A stretch of DNA of 64,000 nucleotides from Nitrospirota bacterium (GTDB lineage Bacteria; Nitrospirota; Nitrospiria; Nitrospirales; Nitrospiraceae), in NCBI GenBank assembly GCA_030645475.1, contig JAUSMA010000033.1, forward strand, positions 1-64,000. Direction: 5' to 3'. This document shows positions 16,989 through 28,038 of the stretch, piece after piece. Both the position numbers and the translations under genes were made by a program. Positions within the stretch are counted from its first letter, which is position 1; every line of letters starts with the position of its first letter. The notes under the pieces are model-generated. The model was not told the DNA's origin. It saw nothing but the letters and a program-made list of their open reading frames with translations, and did no database searches.

Positions 16989-17960
16989 ATGGCTTTTCCC
17001 ATTCAGAGGCTCAGACGGTTGCGGCAGCAGGAGGCCTTTCGCCGTATGGTACGGGAGACGAACCTGGCCCCTTCCGACTTCATCTATCCGCTGTTCGTCG
17101 TCGAAGGACGAGATCGGCGGGAGGCGATCGCCTCGATGCCGGGCCAGTTCAGGCTCTCGGTCGATCTCTTGGTGAAAGAGGCCCGCGAGGTTGTGGCCTT
17201 GGGCATTCCCGCGATCATTCTGTTCGGGATTCCGGATCGGAAAGATGCGCGGGGAAGTTCAGGGTTCGATCCGAACGGCATCGTGCAGCGGGCGGTCAAA
17301 GCGGTGAAGGACCAGGTGCCTGGCGTGATGGTCATCACCGACGTCTGCATCGACGAATACACCGATCATGGGCATTGCGGGATCGTCAAGGACGGGCGCA
17401 TCCTCAACGATGAAACGCTGGATTGTCTCCGTACCATGGCCAGAACCCATGCGCAAGCCGGGGCCGATATGGTGGCTCCATCCGATATGATGGATGGGCG
17501 AGTGGCGGCGATTCGGACGGAATTGGATCAGGCAGGATTTCCTGAGCTGCCGATCATGGCCTATGCCGCAAAATTCGCGTCCTGCTTTTATGCGCCGTTT
17601 CGGGATGCGGCCGGTTCAAGCCCGCAATTTGGCGATCGGCAATCCTATCAAATGGATCCGGCCAACCGACGGGAAGCGCTTCGCGAAATTGCCCTTGATG
17701 TCGAGGAGGGGGCCGACATCATCATGGTGAAACCGGCATTGCCGTATCTCGATATTATTGCCGCGGCCAGGGCGCAGATGTTGTTGCCGGTGGCGGCCTA
17801 TCAAGTGAGTGGTGAGTACAGCATGATTAAAGCGGCCGCCCAAGCCGGTTGGCTCGATGAATCGCGCGCCATGATGGAATCGTTGCTCTCGATCAAGCGG
17901 GCTGGCGCAGATCTCATTTTGACCTACTTTGCTAAAGACGCGGCGCGTCTCCTTCACTGA
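16989..17960 (+). CDS. hemB: Porphobilinogen synthase (delta-aminolevulinate dehydratase)
   Basis: Condenses two 5-aminolevulinate to porphobilinogen. 323 aa. The Schiff-base lysines are K195 ([11 protein letters not shown]) and K248 ([12 protein letters not shown]). The active-site metal motif reads [14 protein letters not shown], with C120 and C130 kept but position 122, usually Cys in zinc enzymes, an Asp. This is intermediate between the all-Cys zinc type and the Cys-free magnesium type. Last gene of the heme operon, 5 bp before ribF. Confidence 0.97.
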   Translation: MAFPIQRLRRLRQQEAFRRMVRETNLAPSDFIYPLFVVEGRDRREAIASMPGQFRLSVDLLVKEAREVVALGIPAIILFGIPDRKDARGSSGFDPNGIVQRAVKAVKDQVPGVMVITDVCIDEYTDHGHCGIVKDGRILNDETLDCLRTMARTHAQAGADMVAPSDMMDGRVAAIRTELDQAGFPELPIMAYAAKFASCFYAPFRDAAGSSPQFGDRQSYQMDPANRREALREIALDVEEGADIIMVKPALPYLDIIAAARAQMLLPVAAYQVSGEYSMIKAAAQAGWLDESRAMMESLLSIKRAGADLILTYFAKDAARLLH

Positions 17961-17965
17961 CGACC

Positions 17966-18913
17966 ATGCTCAAAGTCACGCGTGGGCTGTCCGGTAAATG
18001 TCCTCCACGTGCGTATCCAGTCGCCACGATCGGTAATTTCGACGGCCACCACCTAGGCCATCGCGCGCTGCTGCAGACGGTCGTCGAGACGGCCAGGAAG
18101 GCGCAGGGGACTGCGCTCGTCCTGACCTTCGATCCGCATCCGGTCAAAATTCTCGCACCCCATATCGACCTTCGCTTTCTGACCAGCCCCGAGGAAAAGT
18201 TGGCGCATTTCGAGGCCGCAGGAATCGATGAAGTGGTGTTTCTGGAGTTTAGCCCCACATTCGCAGCGATGAGTCCTGATGAATTTGCAGAAGGCATCCT
18301 GCATCGATCTCTCACCCTCTCCGAACTGTTTGTCGGGAATCATTTTGCCTTTGGGAAGGGTCGGGCAGGACATATCGAAGATCTCATACGTCTCGGTGGG
18401 CTGTATAGTTTCCGCGTGCATCCTGTGACTCCCGTGATGCTTGAGGGAGGCGTGGTGAGTTCGACCAGGATTCGTCAGCTCATTCAGGCAGGGAACGTGG
18501 AGCAGGCTGCCACGCTCCTCGGGCGTTTCTACGGGATTCGCGGTACGGTAGTGCATGGGATGCAGCAGGGGGAAGCGATGGGCTGGCCCACGGCGAATCT
18601 ACAGATCCCGGTCGATCGCGTCGTGCCGCCTGATGGCGTCTATGCCGCGAGAACGGTCCACGGGGCTCAGACGTCTGATGCGATCGCCTATATCGGGACC
18701 AGGCCGACTTTCGGTGCAGGGGAGCGCCTGATTGAAGTCAATTTATTGGATCAGCGCTGCGATCTCTATGGCCAGGAGATCACCGTGCAGTTTGTGGCGC
18801 GCGTGCGCGGCGATCATACCTTTGCCTCTGCCGATGAGCTGTCGCAGCAGATCGTCCGTGATGTGGCGCAGGCGCGCAGGAGCTTGCAGCGAATCCCACA
18901 GGGAGTTCAGTGA
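17966..18913 (+). CDS. ribF: Bifunctional riboflavin kinase / FMN adenylyltransferase
   Basis: Makes FMN and FAD from riboflavin. 315 aa. The N-terminal adenylyltransferase domain has YPVATIGNFDGHHLGHRALL and VLTFDPHPVKI, ending with VSSTRIRQLIQAGNVEQA at about 160-178. The C-terminal kinase domain has GMQQGEAMGWPTANLQIP, the YAARTVHG stretch and the IEVNLLD strand. It overlaps tilS by 4 bp. Confidence 0.96.
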   Translation: MLKVTRGLSGKCPPRAYPVATIGNFDGHHLGHRALLQTVVETARKAQGTALVLTFDPHPVKILAPHIDLRFLTSPEEKLAHFEAAGIDEVVFLEFSPTFAAMSPDEFAEGILHRSLTLSELFVGNHFAFGKGRAGHIEDLIRLGGLYSFRVHPVTPVMLEGGVVSSTRIRQLIQAGNVEQAATLLGRFYGIRGTVVHGMQQGEAMGWPTANLQIPVDRVVPPDGVYAARTVHGAQTSDAIAYIGTRPTFGAGERLIEVNLLDQRCDLYGQEITVQFVARVRGDHTFASADELSQQIVRDVAQARRSLQRIPQGVQ

Positions 18914-20397
18914 CCATGGCTGTTGAGGCGGCGATCACGCGGACGTCCAGCAGACCTGCTGTACGTCTGGCTTTATTGACTCATCTCGTGCGAACGGTGC
19001 GTCAGCACCAGCTATTCGTTCCCGGCCAGCACCTCTTGGTGGCGGTATCGGGCGGGCCCGATTCGATCGCGCTGTTGTCTCTGCTGCATCGCCTGGCCCA
19101 GTCCTGGAGACTCACGCTCACGGCAATCCATTGTAACTACGGCTTGCGTGGAGCGGAGTCCGACGGCGATGAATCGTTTGTCAGGGATTTTTGTCAGGAA
19201 CGGCAGCTGTCTCTTGTCATCCATCGACCCACGCTGGTCAAACGACGCCAGCGCTCATCGCTTCAGGCCAGGGCCCGTGACGCACGGTATGACTTCATGC
19301 GGCAATTGGCTTATGAGGTCGGGGCTGTCCGCATTGCGGTTGGTCATACCGCCAATGACCAGGCTGAAACGGTGCTCATGCGGATGTTGCGCGGGGCAGG
19401 GATGGCCGGGTTAGCCGGGATCCCGTATACGCGTGAGGACGGAATCATTCGCCCGCTCTTGGCCTCCACTCGTGAGGAGGTGTTGACCTATTTGGGGCAT
19501 GAAGGACTGACCTACCGCCGCGACTCGAGCAATGAGAAGCCGCTCTATTATCGTAACCGGATTAGGAAAGACCTCCTTCCGGTGATCACTCGGTTGGCTC
19601 CGGCTGCCGTCCGTGTGCTGCAGCGACAGGCAGATGTTGTGCGTGAAGACGAACGGTACTTGGAACAGGTGACGAGGGATTTGGTGCAGGCGCTCGTGAG
19701 TCCTGATTTCGGAGGCGTGCAACGAGTCAATCTCCAGGCCTTCATGGAGTTGCCGGTTGCTCTTCAGCGGAGGCTCGTTCGGACAATCTTACGGACCTAT
19801 GACGAAGAGGGGCGCGCGAGTAGCCTTCAGGTGGTGGAGTCGGTTCGGTATGTTTTGCTCAAGGGAAAGACCGGAGTTCGGCTGTCGTTGACGCAGGCCC
19901 TCGTGATTCTGGATCAGGGGTCGGTGCAATTTCGTCCCGTAGGAGGGGAGGACAAGGGGGCGGTTGGTGCGGGCCAGAGAAAGGGTGAGAGCCTCCGTCT
20001 TTCAGTGCCGTCAACGGTCTATTGGGCTAGAACGAATCAGCAAATTCATGTACAACGTATGGCTCGCCATGATGCGGAGCCGGGAGACGTGGGTTTGTCA
20101 GTACAACGAGCCTTGTTCGATGCCGACCGATGCTCGGAGCCGCTTCTGGTTCGGTCCTGGCAAGTCGGCGATCGATTCTCTCCTCGAGGGATGAAGGGGA
20201 AGAGTCAGAAACTCCAAGATTTCTTTACCGATCGGAAGATCGCGCGTTGCCGGCGGGAGGAGATTCCATTGTTGGTCGCGCCCGAAGGGATTCTGTGGGT
20301 CGTGGGGATGCGGCAGGATGAACGTTTCGTGGTCCGTCGAGGGACAACCAACTGTCTGATGGTATCGGTGAGCCATAGGGACTTAGAGAAGGAGTAG
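18910..20397 (+). CDS. tilS: tRNA(Ile)-lysidine synthase
   Basis: Adds lysine to C34 of tRNA(Ile)-CAU so that it reads AUA. 495 aa. The PP-loop SGGPDS is at residues 47-52 (LLVAVSGGPDSIALLSLLHRL), followed by IHCNYGLRGAESDGDE, VGHTANDQAETVLMRMLRGAGMAGL and RRDSSNEKPLYYRNRIRKDLLP. A C-terminal domain with SPRGMKGKSQKLQDFFTDRKI follows. The start is GTG 18910 overlapping the ribF stop, or ATG 18916. 7 bp before hpt, a common pairing. Confidence 0.95.
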   Translation: MTMAVEAAITRTSSRPAVRLALLTHLVRTVRQHQLFVPGQHLLVAVSGGPDSIALLSLLHRLAQSWRLTLTAIHCNYGLRGAESDGDESFVRDFCQERQLSLVIHRPTLVKRRQRSSLQARARDARYDFMRQLAYEVGAVRIAVGHTANDQAETVLMRMLRGAGMAGLAGIPYTREDGIIRPLLASTREEVLTYLGHEGLTYRRDSSNEKPLYYRNRIRKDLLPVITRLAPAAVRVLQRQADVVREDERYLEQVTRDLVQALVSPDFGGVQRVNLQAFMELPVALQRRLVRTILRTYDEEGRASSLQVVESVRYVLLKGKTGVRLSLTQALVILDQGSVQFRPVGGEDKGAVGAGQRKGESLRLSVPSTVYWARTNQQIHVQRMARHDAEPGDVGLSVQRALFDADRCSEPLLVRSWQVGDRFSPRGMKGKSQKLQDFFTDRKIARCRREEIPLLVAPEGILWVVGMRQDERFVVRRGTTNCLMVSVSHRDLEKE

Positions 20398-20404
20398 AGG
20401 GAGC

Positions 20405-20944
20405 ATGGAACGGATTTTCGGTCGACCGATCGTGACGCAGGAAGAAATGCGTGCGAGGATTCGTGAATTGGGCAAGCAGGTCACGACCGATTATACCGGG
20501 AAGGATCTCGTCTTGGTCGGCGTGTTGAAGGGGGCCTATGCGTTTTATGCCGATCTGGCTCGCGCAATCAGGATCCCGATGCGGGTGGATTTTTTGATGG
20601 TGACCAGTTACGGGTCCCGGGCAAAAACATCCGGTAAAGTGAAAATGGTCACCGAACTGACCGAGGATATCAAGGGCAAAGATGTCTTGTTGGTTGAGGA
20701 TATCGTCGACTCCGGACTGACCGTTCAATATCTGGTCAAGACCTTGGCGAAGAAGAAACCCCGCTCGATCAAAGTTTGTACGTTGTTGAGTAAGCCCGAC
20801 CGGCGGACCATCGACGTCGCCATCGATTACGTGGGGTTCAATATTCCCAATAAGTATGTGATTGGGTATGGGCTTGATTACCAACAGAAGTATCGAAACC
20901 TTCCCTATCTGGCCGTGTTGGATGTGGAGGAGGATCAAGAGTAA
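20405..20944 (+). CDS. hpt: Hypoxanthine phosphoribosyltransferase
   Basis: Purine salvage: hypoxanthine or guanine plus PRPP to IMP or GMP. 179 aa, the usual size. The PRPP-binding motif VLLVEDIVDSGLTVQYL is at about 95-110 (EDIVDSG 98-104); VGVLKGAYAFYADLARAI and FLMVTSYGS are also family-typical. A strong Shine-Dalgarno (GAGGGAG) precedes the ATG. The tilS-hpt-ftsH order is conserved in many bacteria. Confidence 0.95.
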   Translation: MERIFGRPIVTQEEMRARIRELGKQVTTDYTGKDLVLVGVLKGAYAFYADLARAIRIPMRVDFLMVTSYGSRAKTSGKVKMVTELTEDIKGKDVLLVEDIVDSGLTVQYLVKTLAKKKPRSIKVCTLLSKPDRRTIDVAIDYVGFNIPNKYVIGYGLDYQQKYRNLPYLAVLDVEEDQE

Positions 20945-20960
20945 GCGTATTGTCGTACGG

Positions 20961-20990
20961 TTGTCAGTATGAATGGGCATGTGGTAGCAT
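20961..20990 (+). promoter_or_regulatory. Candidate ftsH promoter
   Basis: TTGTCA (20961-20966), 18-base spacer, TAGCAT (20985-20990), 57 bp before the ftsH start. Moderate match. Confidence 0.4.
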
Positions 20991-21047
20991 CATCAAAGTG
21001 CGTGGTTTTTCTCACCAATTAAGCGTGCCATCCACAAGGAGATCTGG

Positions 21048-22859
21048 ATGAATTCCAGGGCAAAGAATCTACTATTTTGGGTCGTCGTCGGCCTCTTCAT
21101 GATTTTGCTATTCAACCTGTTCAGCGTGCCAACTCATGCGCCTGAAGAAGATGTCATTTTTAGTGAGTTTATGGCCAAGCTCGATAAGGGTGAGATCGAG
21201 CGAGTCATCATTAAATCGAGCCATATCAGTGCCGTGCTGAAAGACAAGACCCGTATTCGCACCTACTCGGTGGAATATCCTGAGTTGGTAAAGGTGTTGC
21301 GGGAGCGGGGCGTACAAATCGAGGCGAAGCCACCTGATGAAAGCCCTTGGTATATTACGTTCTTGGTAACTTGGGGGCCGTTTGTCCTGTTCCTGGGCTT
21401 GTGGTTTTTCTTGATGCGGCAAATGCAGATGGGGGGCAACAAAGCGCTTTCATTTGGGAAGAGCCGCGCTCGTCTGCTGACCGAAGAGCGGAAGAAGGTG
21501 ATGTTCTCCGATGTTGCAGGCGTCGATGAAGCCAAGGAAGAAGTGCTTGAGATCATCGAGTTTCTGAAGGACCCGCGCCGGTTTCAAAAGCTTGGCGGCC
21601 GCATTCCCAAGGGTGTCTTGATCGTTGGCCCTCCCGGCACTGGAAAGACATTGTTAGCCAAGGCGATTGCCGGCGAAGCCAGTGTGCCGTTCTTCAGCAT
21701 TAGCGGATCGGACTTCGTGGAAATGTTCGTCGGCGTTGGCGCATCCCGTGTTCGCGATCTCTTCGAGCAGGGGAAAAAACATGCGCCCTGTATCATCTTC
21801 ATCGATGAAATCGATGCCGTTGGCCGGCTGCGTGGAGCGGGGTTGGGCGGAGGGCATGACGAGCGTGAACAGACGCTGAATCAATTGCTCGTCGAGATGG
21901 ACGGATTCGATACGACAGAAGGTGTTATTTTGGTCGCGGCGACCAATCGGCCGGATGTTCTCGACCCTGCCTTGCTCAGGCCGGGCCGCTTTGATCGGCA
22001 AGTTGTCGTCAATCGGCCTGATTTGCGTGGCCGCACTGAAATTCTCAAGGTGCACACAAAAAAGGTTCCGATTGCCACGAACGTGGAGCTGGAAAAGATT
22101 GCACGTGGCACACCTGGATTCTCAGGGGCCGACCTGGAGAATTTGGTGAATGAAGCGGCACTCTGGGCCGCAAGACAGAATAAAAAAGAAGTGGAAGTCG
22201 TCGACTTCGAGATGGCCAAAGACAAAGTGCTGATGGGGGCTGAACGGAAGAGCCTGATCTTGAGCGATGAGGAGAAGCGGACGACGGCCTATCATGAAGC
22301 CGGGCATGCGTTGATCGCCAAGCTGATTCCTGGAACCGATCCGGTGCATAAAGTCACGATCATTCCACGGGGCCGTGCTCTGGGTGTGACGATGCAGCTC
22401 CCCACCGATGATCGGCACAACTACTCGAAGGAGTTCTTGTATAACAACCTCGCCATTCTCATGGGTGGGCGTGTGGCGGAAGAGCTGGTGTTGAAGCACA
22501 TTACGACCGGAGCGGGGAACGATCTTGAGCGGGCGACAGATCTTGCGCGGAAGATGGTCTGTGAGTGGGGCATGAGTGAAAAGTTGGGCCCTCTGACATT
22601 CGGCAAGAAAGAAGAAGAAGTGTTTCTCGGGAGAGAGTTCGGGAGCCGGCGTGATTTCAGCGACCAGATCGCATTGGAGATCGACCAGGAAGTCAAACGG
22701 CTTGTGACGGAAAACTATGAGCGGGCGAAGCGGTTGCTCACAGAGCACATGGCCAGCTTGAAGGGTTTGGCGGAAGCACTCTTGGAGAAAGAGGTACTCG
22801 ACTCAACCGATATCGACCAGATTATCACGCAGTCCACATCTCAGACAGTTCCTGCCTAA
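21048..22859 (+). CDS. ftsH: ATP-dependent zinc metalloprotease FtsH
   Basis: Membrane-anchored AAA+ protease for quality control of membrane and regulatory proteins. 603 aa. Two N-terminal helices (about 7-25 and 103-123) flank a periplasmic segment. The AAA domain has Walker A GPPGTGKT at 194-201, Walker [10 protein letters not shown] at 251-259 and the SRH region [20 protein letters not shown]. The zinc site is HEAGH at 416-420. AGGAG precedes the ATG. Followed by a hairpin at 22876-22908. Confidence 0.98.
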   Translation: MNSRAKNLLFWVVVGLFMILLFNLFSVPTHAPEEDVIFSEFMAKLDKGEIERVIIKSSHISAVLKDKTRIRTYSVEYPELVKVLRERGVQIEAKPPDESPWYITFLVTWGPFVLFLGLWFFLMRQMQMGGNKALSFGKSRARLLTEERKKVMFSDVAGVDEAKEEVLEIIEFLKDPRRFQKLGGRIPKGVLIVGPPGTGKTLLAKAIAGEASVPFFSISGSDFVEMFVGVGASRVRDLFEQGKKHAPCIIFIDEIDAVGRLRGAGLGGGHDEREQTLNQLLVEMDGFDTTEGVILVAATNRPDVLDPALLRPGRFDRQVVVNRPDLRGRTEILKVHTKKVPIATNVELEKIARGTPGFSGADLENLVNEAALWAARQNKKEVEVVDFEMAKDKVLMGAERKSLILSDEEKRTTAYHEAGHALIAKLIPGTDPVHKVTIIPRGRALGVTMQLPTDDRHNYSKEFLYNNLAILMGGRVAEELVLKHITTGAGNDLERATDLARKMVCEWGMSEKLGPLTFGKKEEEVFLGREFGSRRDFSDQIALEIDQEVKRLVTENYERAKRLLTEHMASLKGLAEALLEKEVLDSTDIDQIITQSTSQTVPA

Positions 22860-22875
22860 TATTCAGTCACTGATT

Positions 22876-22908
22876 CCGGGACTCCATCTCAGGGCATTGG
22901 AGTCCCGG
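22876..22908 (+). terminator. Stem-loop after ftsH
   Basis: Perfect 11-bp stem CCGGGACTCCA / TGGAGTCCCGG (22876-22886, 22898-22908) with an 11-base loop, 16 bp after the ftsH stop. There is no T-run behind it, so it may be a processing or attenuating hairpin and not a classic terminator. Confidence 0.45.
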
Positions 22909-22962
22909 GCAGTACATCTGCAAGACGATAGGCGAGAGGGTATTCCTTCTCGCGATGCTCAG

Positions 22963-22992
22963 TTGTGACATGTATCAAGATGCGGCTACGAT
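22963..22992 (+). promoter_or_regulatory. Candidate folP promoter
   Basis: TTGTGA (22963-22968), 18-base spacer, TACGAT (22987-22992), 53 bp before the preferred folP start. Confidence 0.4.
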
Positions 22993-23045
22993 GAGTGGCT
23001 GTTTCTGGCCGCGTGATCAGTCTATATACGTGGAGGCGTAGTCGT

Positions 23046-23930
23046 GTGGTGTTAGATCTTAGGGCATTGATGCGGCAGGCGAAGGATCGGCTGATCGAAT
23101 TTCCAGGTCGTCCATTATTGATGGGGGTCGTGAACGTGACGCCGGATTCATTCTCGGACGGTGGGCGCTATTTGGATGCGGAAGCCGCCGTCACCCATGC
23201 CATTCAATTAGTGGAAGAAGGGGCCGATCTCTTGGATATCGGAGCTGAGTCCACGCGCCCAGGCGCCGATCCCGTTGATGAGGCAGAAGAGCTCCGTCGT
23301 GCGATTCCCGTGGTAACCGCTGTCGCAAGAGCTGTCACGGTTCCGATTTCCATCGATACCTCGAAAGCCTCTGTCGCACAGGCGGCCCTCGATGCAGGCG
23401 CCGTGCTGGTAAACGATGTCACCGCCTTACGCGGCGATCCTACGATGGCCGAGGTCATTGCCCGTACGGGGGCCGGGATTATTCTCATGCACATGCAAGG
23501 CACGCCGCGCACGATGCAACAGGTTCCACATTATGAGGATGTGATCGGCGAGGTTGCCGCATTTTTCGAGGAACGAATTCGCTTTGCGACGACCCATGGG
23601 ATTGGGCAAAGACAAATCGTGCTTGATCCTGGCATCGGATTTGGTAAGCTGCTCGTACATAACCTTACGCTGTTGGCCCGACTACACCGTTTCGCATGTT
23701 TTGGATGCCCCTTACTGGTGGGCGTGTCACGCAAGACATTTCTTGGACAGCTTGTGGATCGACCGGTTCAGGAGCGTCAGTGGGCGACGGCGGCGGCGGT
23801 GGCGATGGCAGTCGAGCGTGGAGCAGGAATCCTTCGCGTGCATGATGTGCGTGCCATGAAAGATGTGATGCAGGTGACCGTGGCAATCAGTCAGGAAACG
23901 ACCGTATCCATGAAAGCTCAGCATGCGTAA
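23046..23930 (+). CDS. folP: Dihydropteroate synthase
   Basis: Condenses p-aminobenzoate with dihydropterin pyrophosphate in folate synthesis; sulfonamide target. Signatures: [63 protein letters not shown] and [18 protein letters not shown]. The GTG at 23046 is chosen (294 aa) because GGAGG lies 9 bases upstream; an ATG at 22995 would add 17 residues unlike the family. Overlaps glmM by 8 bp, a conserved folP-glmM pairing. Confidence 0.95.
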   Translation: MVLDLRALMRQAKDRLIEFPGRPLLMGVVNVTPDSFSDGGRYLDAEAAVTHAIQLVEEGADLLDIGAESTRPGADPVDEAEELRRAIPVVTAVARAVTVPISIDTSKASVAQAALDAGAVLVNDVTALRGDPTMAEVIARTGAGIILMHMQGTPRTMQQVPHYEDVIGEVAAFFEERIRFATTHGIGQRQIVLDPGIGFGKLLVHNLTLLARLHRFACFGCPLLVGVSRKTFLGQLVDRPVQERQWATAAAVAMAVERGAGILRVHDVRAMKDVMQVTVAISQETTVSMKAQHA

Positions 23931-25272
23931 ATTATTCGGTACAGACGGAGTTCGAGGGGTCGCCAACCTCGATCCGATGACCAGCGAAATGGCCATGCAG
24001 CTGGGACGGGCCGCCGCACATTTGTTTATGCGCCGAGCGGGACGCCATCAGATTGTGATCGGCAAAGATACTCGCATTTCCGGTTATATGTTGGAGTCGG
24101 CGTTGATCTCCGGGATTTGCTCGATGGGTGTCGATGTGTTGGTAGTCGGTCCAATGCCGACTCCGGCGATCGCGTTCTTGACGAGGAGTCTCCGCGCCGA
24201 TGCAGGGGTGATGATCTCGGCTTCGCACAATCCCTATCAGGATAATGGCATCAAGTTTTTCTCCAACGATGGATTGAAGTTGCCCGATGAGATGGAAGCG
24301 CGTATTGAGGAATTGATCGTCTCGAATGAGATTGCCCATCTTCGGCCGACGGCCGATGCCATCGGGAAGGCCTATCGAATCGATGATGCCGAAGGGCGGT
24401 ATATCGAGTTCGTCAAGCGCTCGTTGCCGAAGGAGCTCGATTTTCAGGGCCTCAAAGTGGTGGTCGATTGTGCAAATGGCGCAGCGTATAAGGTTGCGCC
24501 GAAAGTACTGCGCGAGCTCGGGGCGAAGGTCGAGGTGATCGGCGATAAACCGGACGGGATGAATATCAATGCCGGCTGTGGGGCCGTCCACCCGCAACTG
24601 CTGCAGCAGGTCGTCCGTACGCAGGGAGCCGATATTGGAATTGCCTTGGACGGGGACGCCGATCGCGCCATTTTCGTCTGCGAACAGGGGACTGTTGTGG
24701 ATGGTGATCATATCATGGCGATGTTGGCGTTGGACCTTCATGGTCAGGGCCAGTTGGCGAAGCAAACGGTAGTGGGGACTGTCATGAGCAACTTCGGACT
24801 GGAGCTTGCCATGACGAAAGCCGGTATTACGCTGGTGCGGACTGCCGTCGGTGACAGATATTTACTCGAACGGATGTCTGCTGAGGGGTACAACTTCGGA
24901 GGGGAGCAGTCGGGCCATTTCATCTTCCTGGATCATAATACGACCGGTGACGGGTTACTCTCGGCATTACAAGTTCTCTCGCTGATGAAGCGCACGGGCA
25001 AACCGTTGTCAGAGTTGGCTAAAGCCATGACGGCGGTGCCACAAGTATTACTTAACGTGAAGGTGACGAAGAAACCGAAACTCGATACAGTCCCAGAACT
25101 GCAACAGGCTATACGTGAGAGTGAGCAGCGTCTCAATGGTAGTGGACGCGTGTTGGTGCGTTACTCCGGGACCGAATCATTGCTGCGGGTGATGGTCGAA
25201 GGGGAGCGTGACGATACAATTCGTGATGTGGCCAATCGGCTGGTCGACGTCGTCAAGACGCATTTAGGGTAG
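23923..25272 (+). CDS. glmM: Phosphoglucosamine mutase
   Basis: Converts glucosamine-6-phosphate to glucosamine-1-phosphate for UDP-GlcNAc, the precursor of peptidoglycan and of the glycan made by the downstream locus. 449 aa. N-terminal LFGTDGVRG; the phosphorylated serine is S101 in [17 protein letters not shown]; the metal loop is DGDADR near 243-248; the sugar loop GGEQSGHFI near 328-336; the phosphate loop [13 protein letters not shown] near the C-terminus. Confidence 0.97.
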   Translation: MRKLFGTDGVRGVANLDPMTSEMAMQLGRAAAHLFMRRAGRHQIVIGKDTRISGYMLESALISGICSMGVDVLVVGPMPTPAIAFLTRSLRADAGVMISASHNPYQDNGIKFFSNDGLKLPDEMEARIEELIVSNEIAHLRPTADAIGKAYRIDDAEGRYIEFVKRSLPKELDFQGLKVVVDCANGAAYKVAPKVLRELGAKVEVIGDKPDGMNINAGCGAVHPQLLQQVVRTQGADIGIALDGDADRAIFVCEQGTVVDGDHIMAMLALDLHGQGQLAKQTVVGTVMSNFGLELAMTKAGITLVRTAVGDRYLLERMSAEGYNFGGEQSGHFIFLDHNTTGDGLLSALQVLSLMKRTGKPLSELAKAMTAVPQVLLNVKVTKKPKLDTVPELQQAIRESEQRLNGSGRVLVRYSGTESLLRVMVEGERDDTIRDVANRLVDVVKTHLG

Positions 25273-25309
25273 AGTTGTCGTCTTCCCCAATTCCTGTTGA
25301 GGGAGGCTC

Positions 25310-27850
25310 ATGCTGCCGTCCCTCATTGTGGTTTTCATTATCGGGCTCTTCGTCGGATCTCTGGTTTCCTATTTCCCTCTGTCCGTTTCATTCCTCCTCT
25401 TTCTCGCTGCCTGTGGCAGCACTCTCTTCGAACGATTCAATCGACAATCCAGTCCCCAGGCGATAGGGCTCTACGGCGCGCTCTTAGCAGGCGTCGTCTA
25501 TTGGAGTCTCGCCGTACACCTGCCTGTGCATGCTCCGATGGTCGAGCCCCCTTCCGATACGATGACCCAAGTGATCGGTCGTATTGTGGCACCGGTGCAA
25601 CAGTCGCCGGATCGACTGGTAATGATCGTCAAGCCGGATAATTCTGTGGGAGATTCGGGAGCAATCAGGCATGTTCGGCTGACCTGGCGGACTCCTGATC
25701 GACTCTTCTTTCAAGGGGATCGGATCCGTTTTCAGACTCGGTTGCGCCCTCCAAGTGGGTCATTGAATCCTGGCGGATTCGATTATGCGGTCTATCTTGA
25801 GCATCAAGGGATCGATGTCATGGGTACGGTGACGGGAGCTGAGGCGGTGCAGCTTCTTGAGTCTGGGCACGCGCATGCCTGGTGGGCGATCTGGAATCAG
25901 TTCGATCGGTGGAGGAGTGGTATCCGGCTCGCCGCGCTGCAGACCCTTCCACAACCGGCAGTGGGGCTTTATCTAGGCATCATCATCGGTGATCGGGGGT
26001 ATTTGGACCCAGACCTGCGCGATCAGTTCATGATAACCGGGACGGTTCATCTCCTGTCAATTTCCGGAAGTCATTTGGGCCTTGTCGCACTGCTCATCTT
26101 CGCGGTGGTCAGATGGGGCGTGATTCTGTTGCCCGCTGATTGGTTACTGGCGCTGTCCCGGCGCATCACGCCGACTCGCGTGGCTGCGGTCTGTACCATT
26201 ATTCCAGTGGCTGGCTATGCCTGCTTGGCCGGGGCGGAGCTGGCGACGATGCGTTCGCTGTTGATGGTGGCTGTGGGGCTGAGTGCGATCTGGCTTGGCC
26301 AGGAGCGTCGTCTGTTCCATGCCCTCTCTGCCGCTGCGGTTGTGATCCTGTTGCACGACCCTCAGGCGCTATTCGATATTTCCTTTCAGCTCTCGTTTGT
26401 GTCCGTCATCGCCATTGCCGGGTGGCTCTCTCGACACAGCGCTGCTGACATAGAAGAGTTACCAGCTGCGCCGTCGTTCCTGAGGACTTGCGTTCAATGG
26501 GGGAGAGACTCGATGCTGATGAGTGGAATGGTCACCCTCGTCACGCTTCCTCTTGTGGCCTACTACTTCAATCAGTTGCCCTGGCTTGGTGTCTTCACCA
26601 ATGTGCTGGCTGTTCCGGTGATGGGCATTCTGCTGGTTCCAATCGGACTGGCCGCAGGCGTCTGGCATATCCTGGTAGAGGGAACGCATCTGCCCATGGC
26701 TTCGCTGAATCAGTGGTTACTCGAATCCTTCGTGGATGCGGTTCGCCTGCTGTCAACGTTGCCTGGAGGGGAATGGCATGTGGCAGCACCATCGATTCTT
26801 ACCATAGTGCTGTTCTATGGATGTCTTGTGTTGTTGTGGCAACGAGTAGGCCTGGTGGCAATACGATGGGGTGCCGGCGCCGGAGTGCTGCTGGTATTAC
26901 TCTGGTGGGCCTGGTCACCACGAGTATTTCCCGATGGGGATCACTTCCGAGTCACGTTTCTTGATGTCGGCCAGGGTGATAGCGCGGTCATCGAGCTGCC
27001 TGACGGTCAGGTCGTCTTGATCGATGGGGGGGCGACGTATGAGCGATTCGATATGGGCCGTGGGGTAGTTGCTCCGTTTCTCTGGAGCCGTGGAATTCAC
27101 ACCATCGACCATGTGATTGGCACACATCCTCAACTGGATCATGTCGGAGGGCTGGCCTGGGTGATCCGCCATTTCAGCGTAAAGAACTATTGGGGCTTGG
27201 GCGAGACAAGAGAAGAATTGTTCTATCACCGCTTGGAGCAGTCATTGAGCAGTCGAGGGTTGCAAGAGCAGATGGCCAATGAGGGACAGGAAATTGTATC
27301 GTCCGGGCCCTGTCGAATGGTGGTCCTCAACCCACTAGCCGATGAGCTAGTTGGTGCGCCGCTTCATGATCGCTCCTCTGGTGGACATGGCCTGAATAAT
27401 CGTTCCGTGGTCACGCATCTGACGTGCGGCAGCCACACGATGCTTTTTGCCGCGGATGTTGAACGAGATGGTTTGGCCAGGATGAGGAGTGCGCGGCCTC
27501 ATGATCCGATCGAGGTGCTCAAGGTGCCTCATCACGGGGCGGTGAGTTCGTTGAATCGTGAATGGTTGGCCTCGGTACATCCCCAGTACGCGGTATTCTC
27601 AGCTGGTCGCCATAATTCTTACGGACACCCGGCTGCAGCCGTTCTAGCTGCATATGTGGAGGAAGGGAGCATGGTGTTGCGAACGGATCGAGACGGCGGG
27701 GTGTGGTTTGACGGAGGAATCTCTGAGGCGGCGCTTCATGTGCATTGGACACGCGACTTGGTGTGGCAGCCGACGGATAGCGCATCGTGTTTGTGGGCCT
27801 GTGAACGGGCTAATTGGACTCGGGTCTGGACTCAGTGGCACGATCGGTAA
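25310..27850 (+). CDS. comEC: DNA uptake channel protein ComEC/Rec2
   Basis: 846-aa polytopic membrane protein that moves single-stranded DNA across the inner membrane in natural transformation. Features in order: N-terminal helices and an OB-like domain (about 80-170); the competence domain with HLLSISGSHLGLVALLIF at about 247-264 and many helices; and a C-terminal metallo-beta-lactamase domain from about 540 (FLDVGQGDSAVIELPDGQVVLIDGG, then GTHPQLDHVGG, LKVPHHGAVSS). The MBL metal motif is HPQLDH. GGGAGG precedes the ATG. No other competence gene is in the window. Confidence 0.94.
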   Translation: MLPSLIVVFIIGLFVGSLVSYFPLSVSFLLFLAACGSTLFERFNRQSSPQAIGLYGALLAGVVYWSLAVHLPVHAPMVEPPSDTMTQVIGRIVAPVQQSPDRLVMIVKPDNSVGDSGAIRHVRLTWRTPDRLFFQGDRIRFQTRLRPPSGSLNPGGFDYAVYLEHQGIDVMGTVTGAEAVQLLESGHAHAWWAIWNQFDRWRSGIRLAALQTLPQPAVGLYLGIIIGDRGYLDPDLRDQFMITGTVHLLSISGSHLGLVALLIFAVVRWGVILLPADWLLALSRRITPTRVAAVCTIIPVAGYACLAGAELATMRSLLMVAVGLSAIWLGQERRLFHALSAAAVVILLHDPQALFDISFQLSFVSVIAIAGWLSRHSAADIEELPAAPSFLRTCVQWGRDSMLMSGMVTLVTLPLVAYYFNQLPWLGVFTNVLAVPVMGILLVPIGLAAGVWHILVEGTHLPMASLNQWLLESFVDAVRLLSTLPGGEWHVAAPSILTIVLFYGCLVLLWQRVGLVAIRWGAGAGVLLVLLWWAWSPRVFPDGDHFRVTFLDVGQGDSAVIELPDGQVVLIDGGATYERFDMGRGVVAPFLWSRGIHTIDHVIGTHPQLDHVGGLAWVIRHFSVKNYWGLGETREELFYHRLEQSLSSRGLQEQMANEGQEIVSSGPCRMVVLNPLADELVGAPLHDRSSGGHGLNNRSVVTHLTCGSHTMLFAADVERDGLARMRSARPHDPIEVLKVPHHGAVSSLNREWLASVHPQYAVFSAGRHNSYGHPAAAVLAAYVEEGSMVLRTDRDGGVWFDGGISEAALHVHWTRDLVWQPTDSASCLWACERANWTRVWTQWHDR

Positions 27851-28038
27851 TGTGGACCTTGCCGCATGGCGTGAAGGCCCACACAGGACCATTACTGCTG
27901 ACTCCCAGGTCGGTCCGAGCATGAGAGATTGCACATTTCACGTCCTGGCAAGACGAATTTCGTCCCTCTCTTCACCCCCGGTGAAGTCTTCATAGCATAA
28001 GGCTTCAATTTTGTTCATTTTTCATCATCTGCTAGCAA

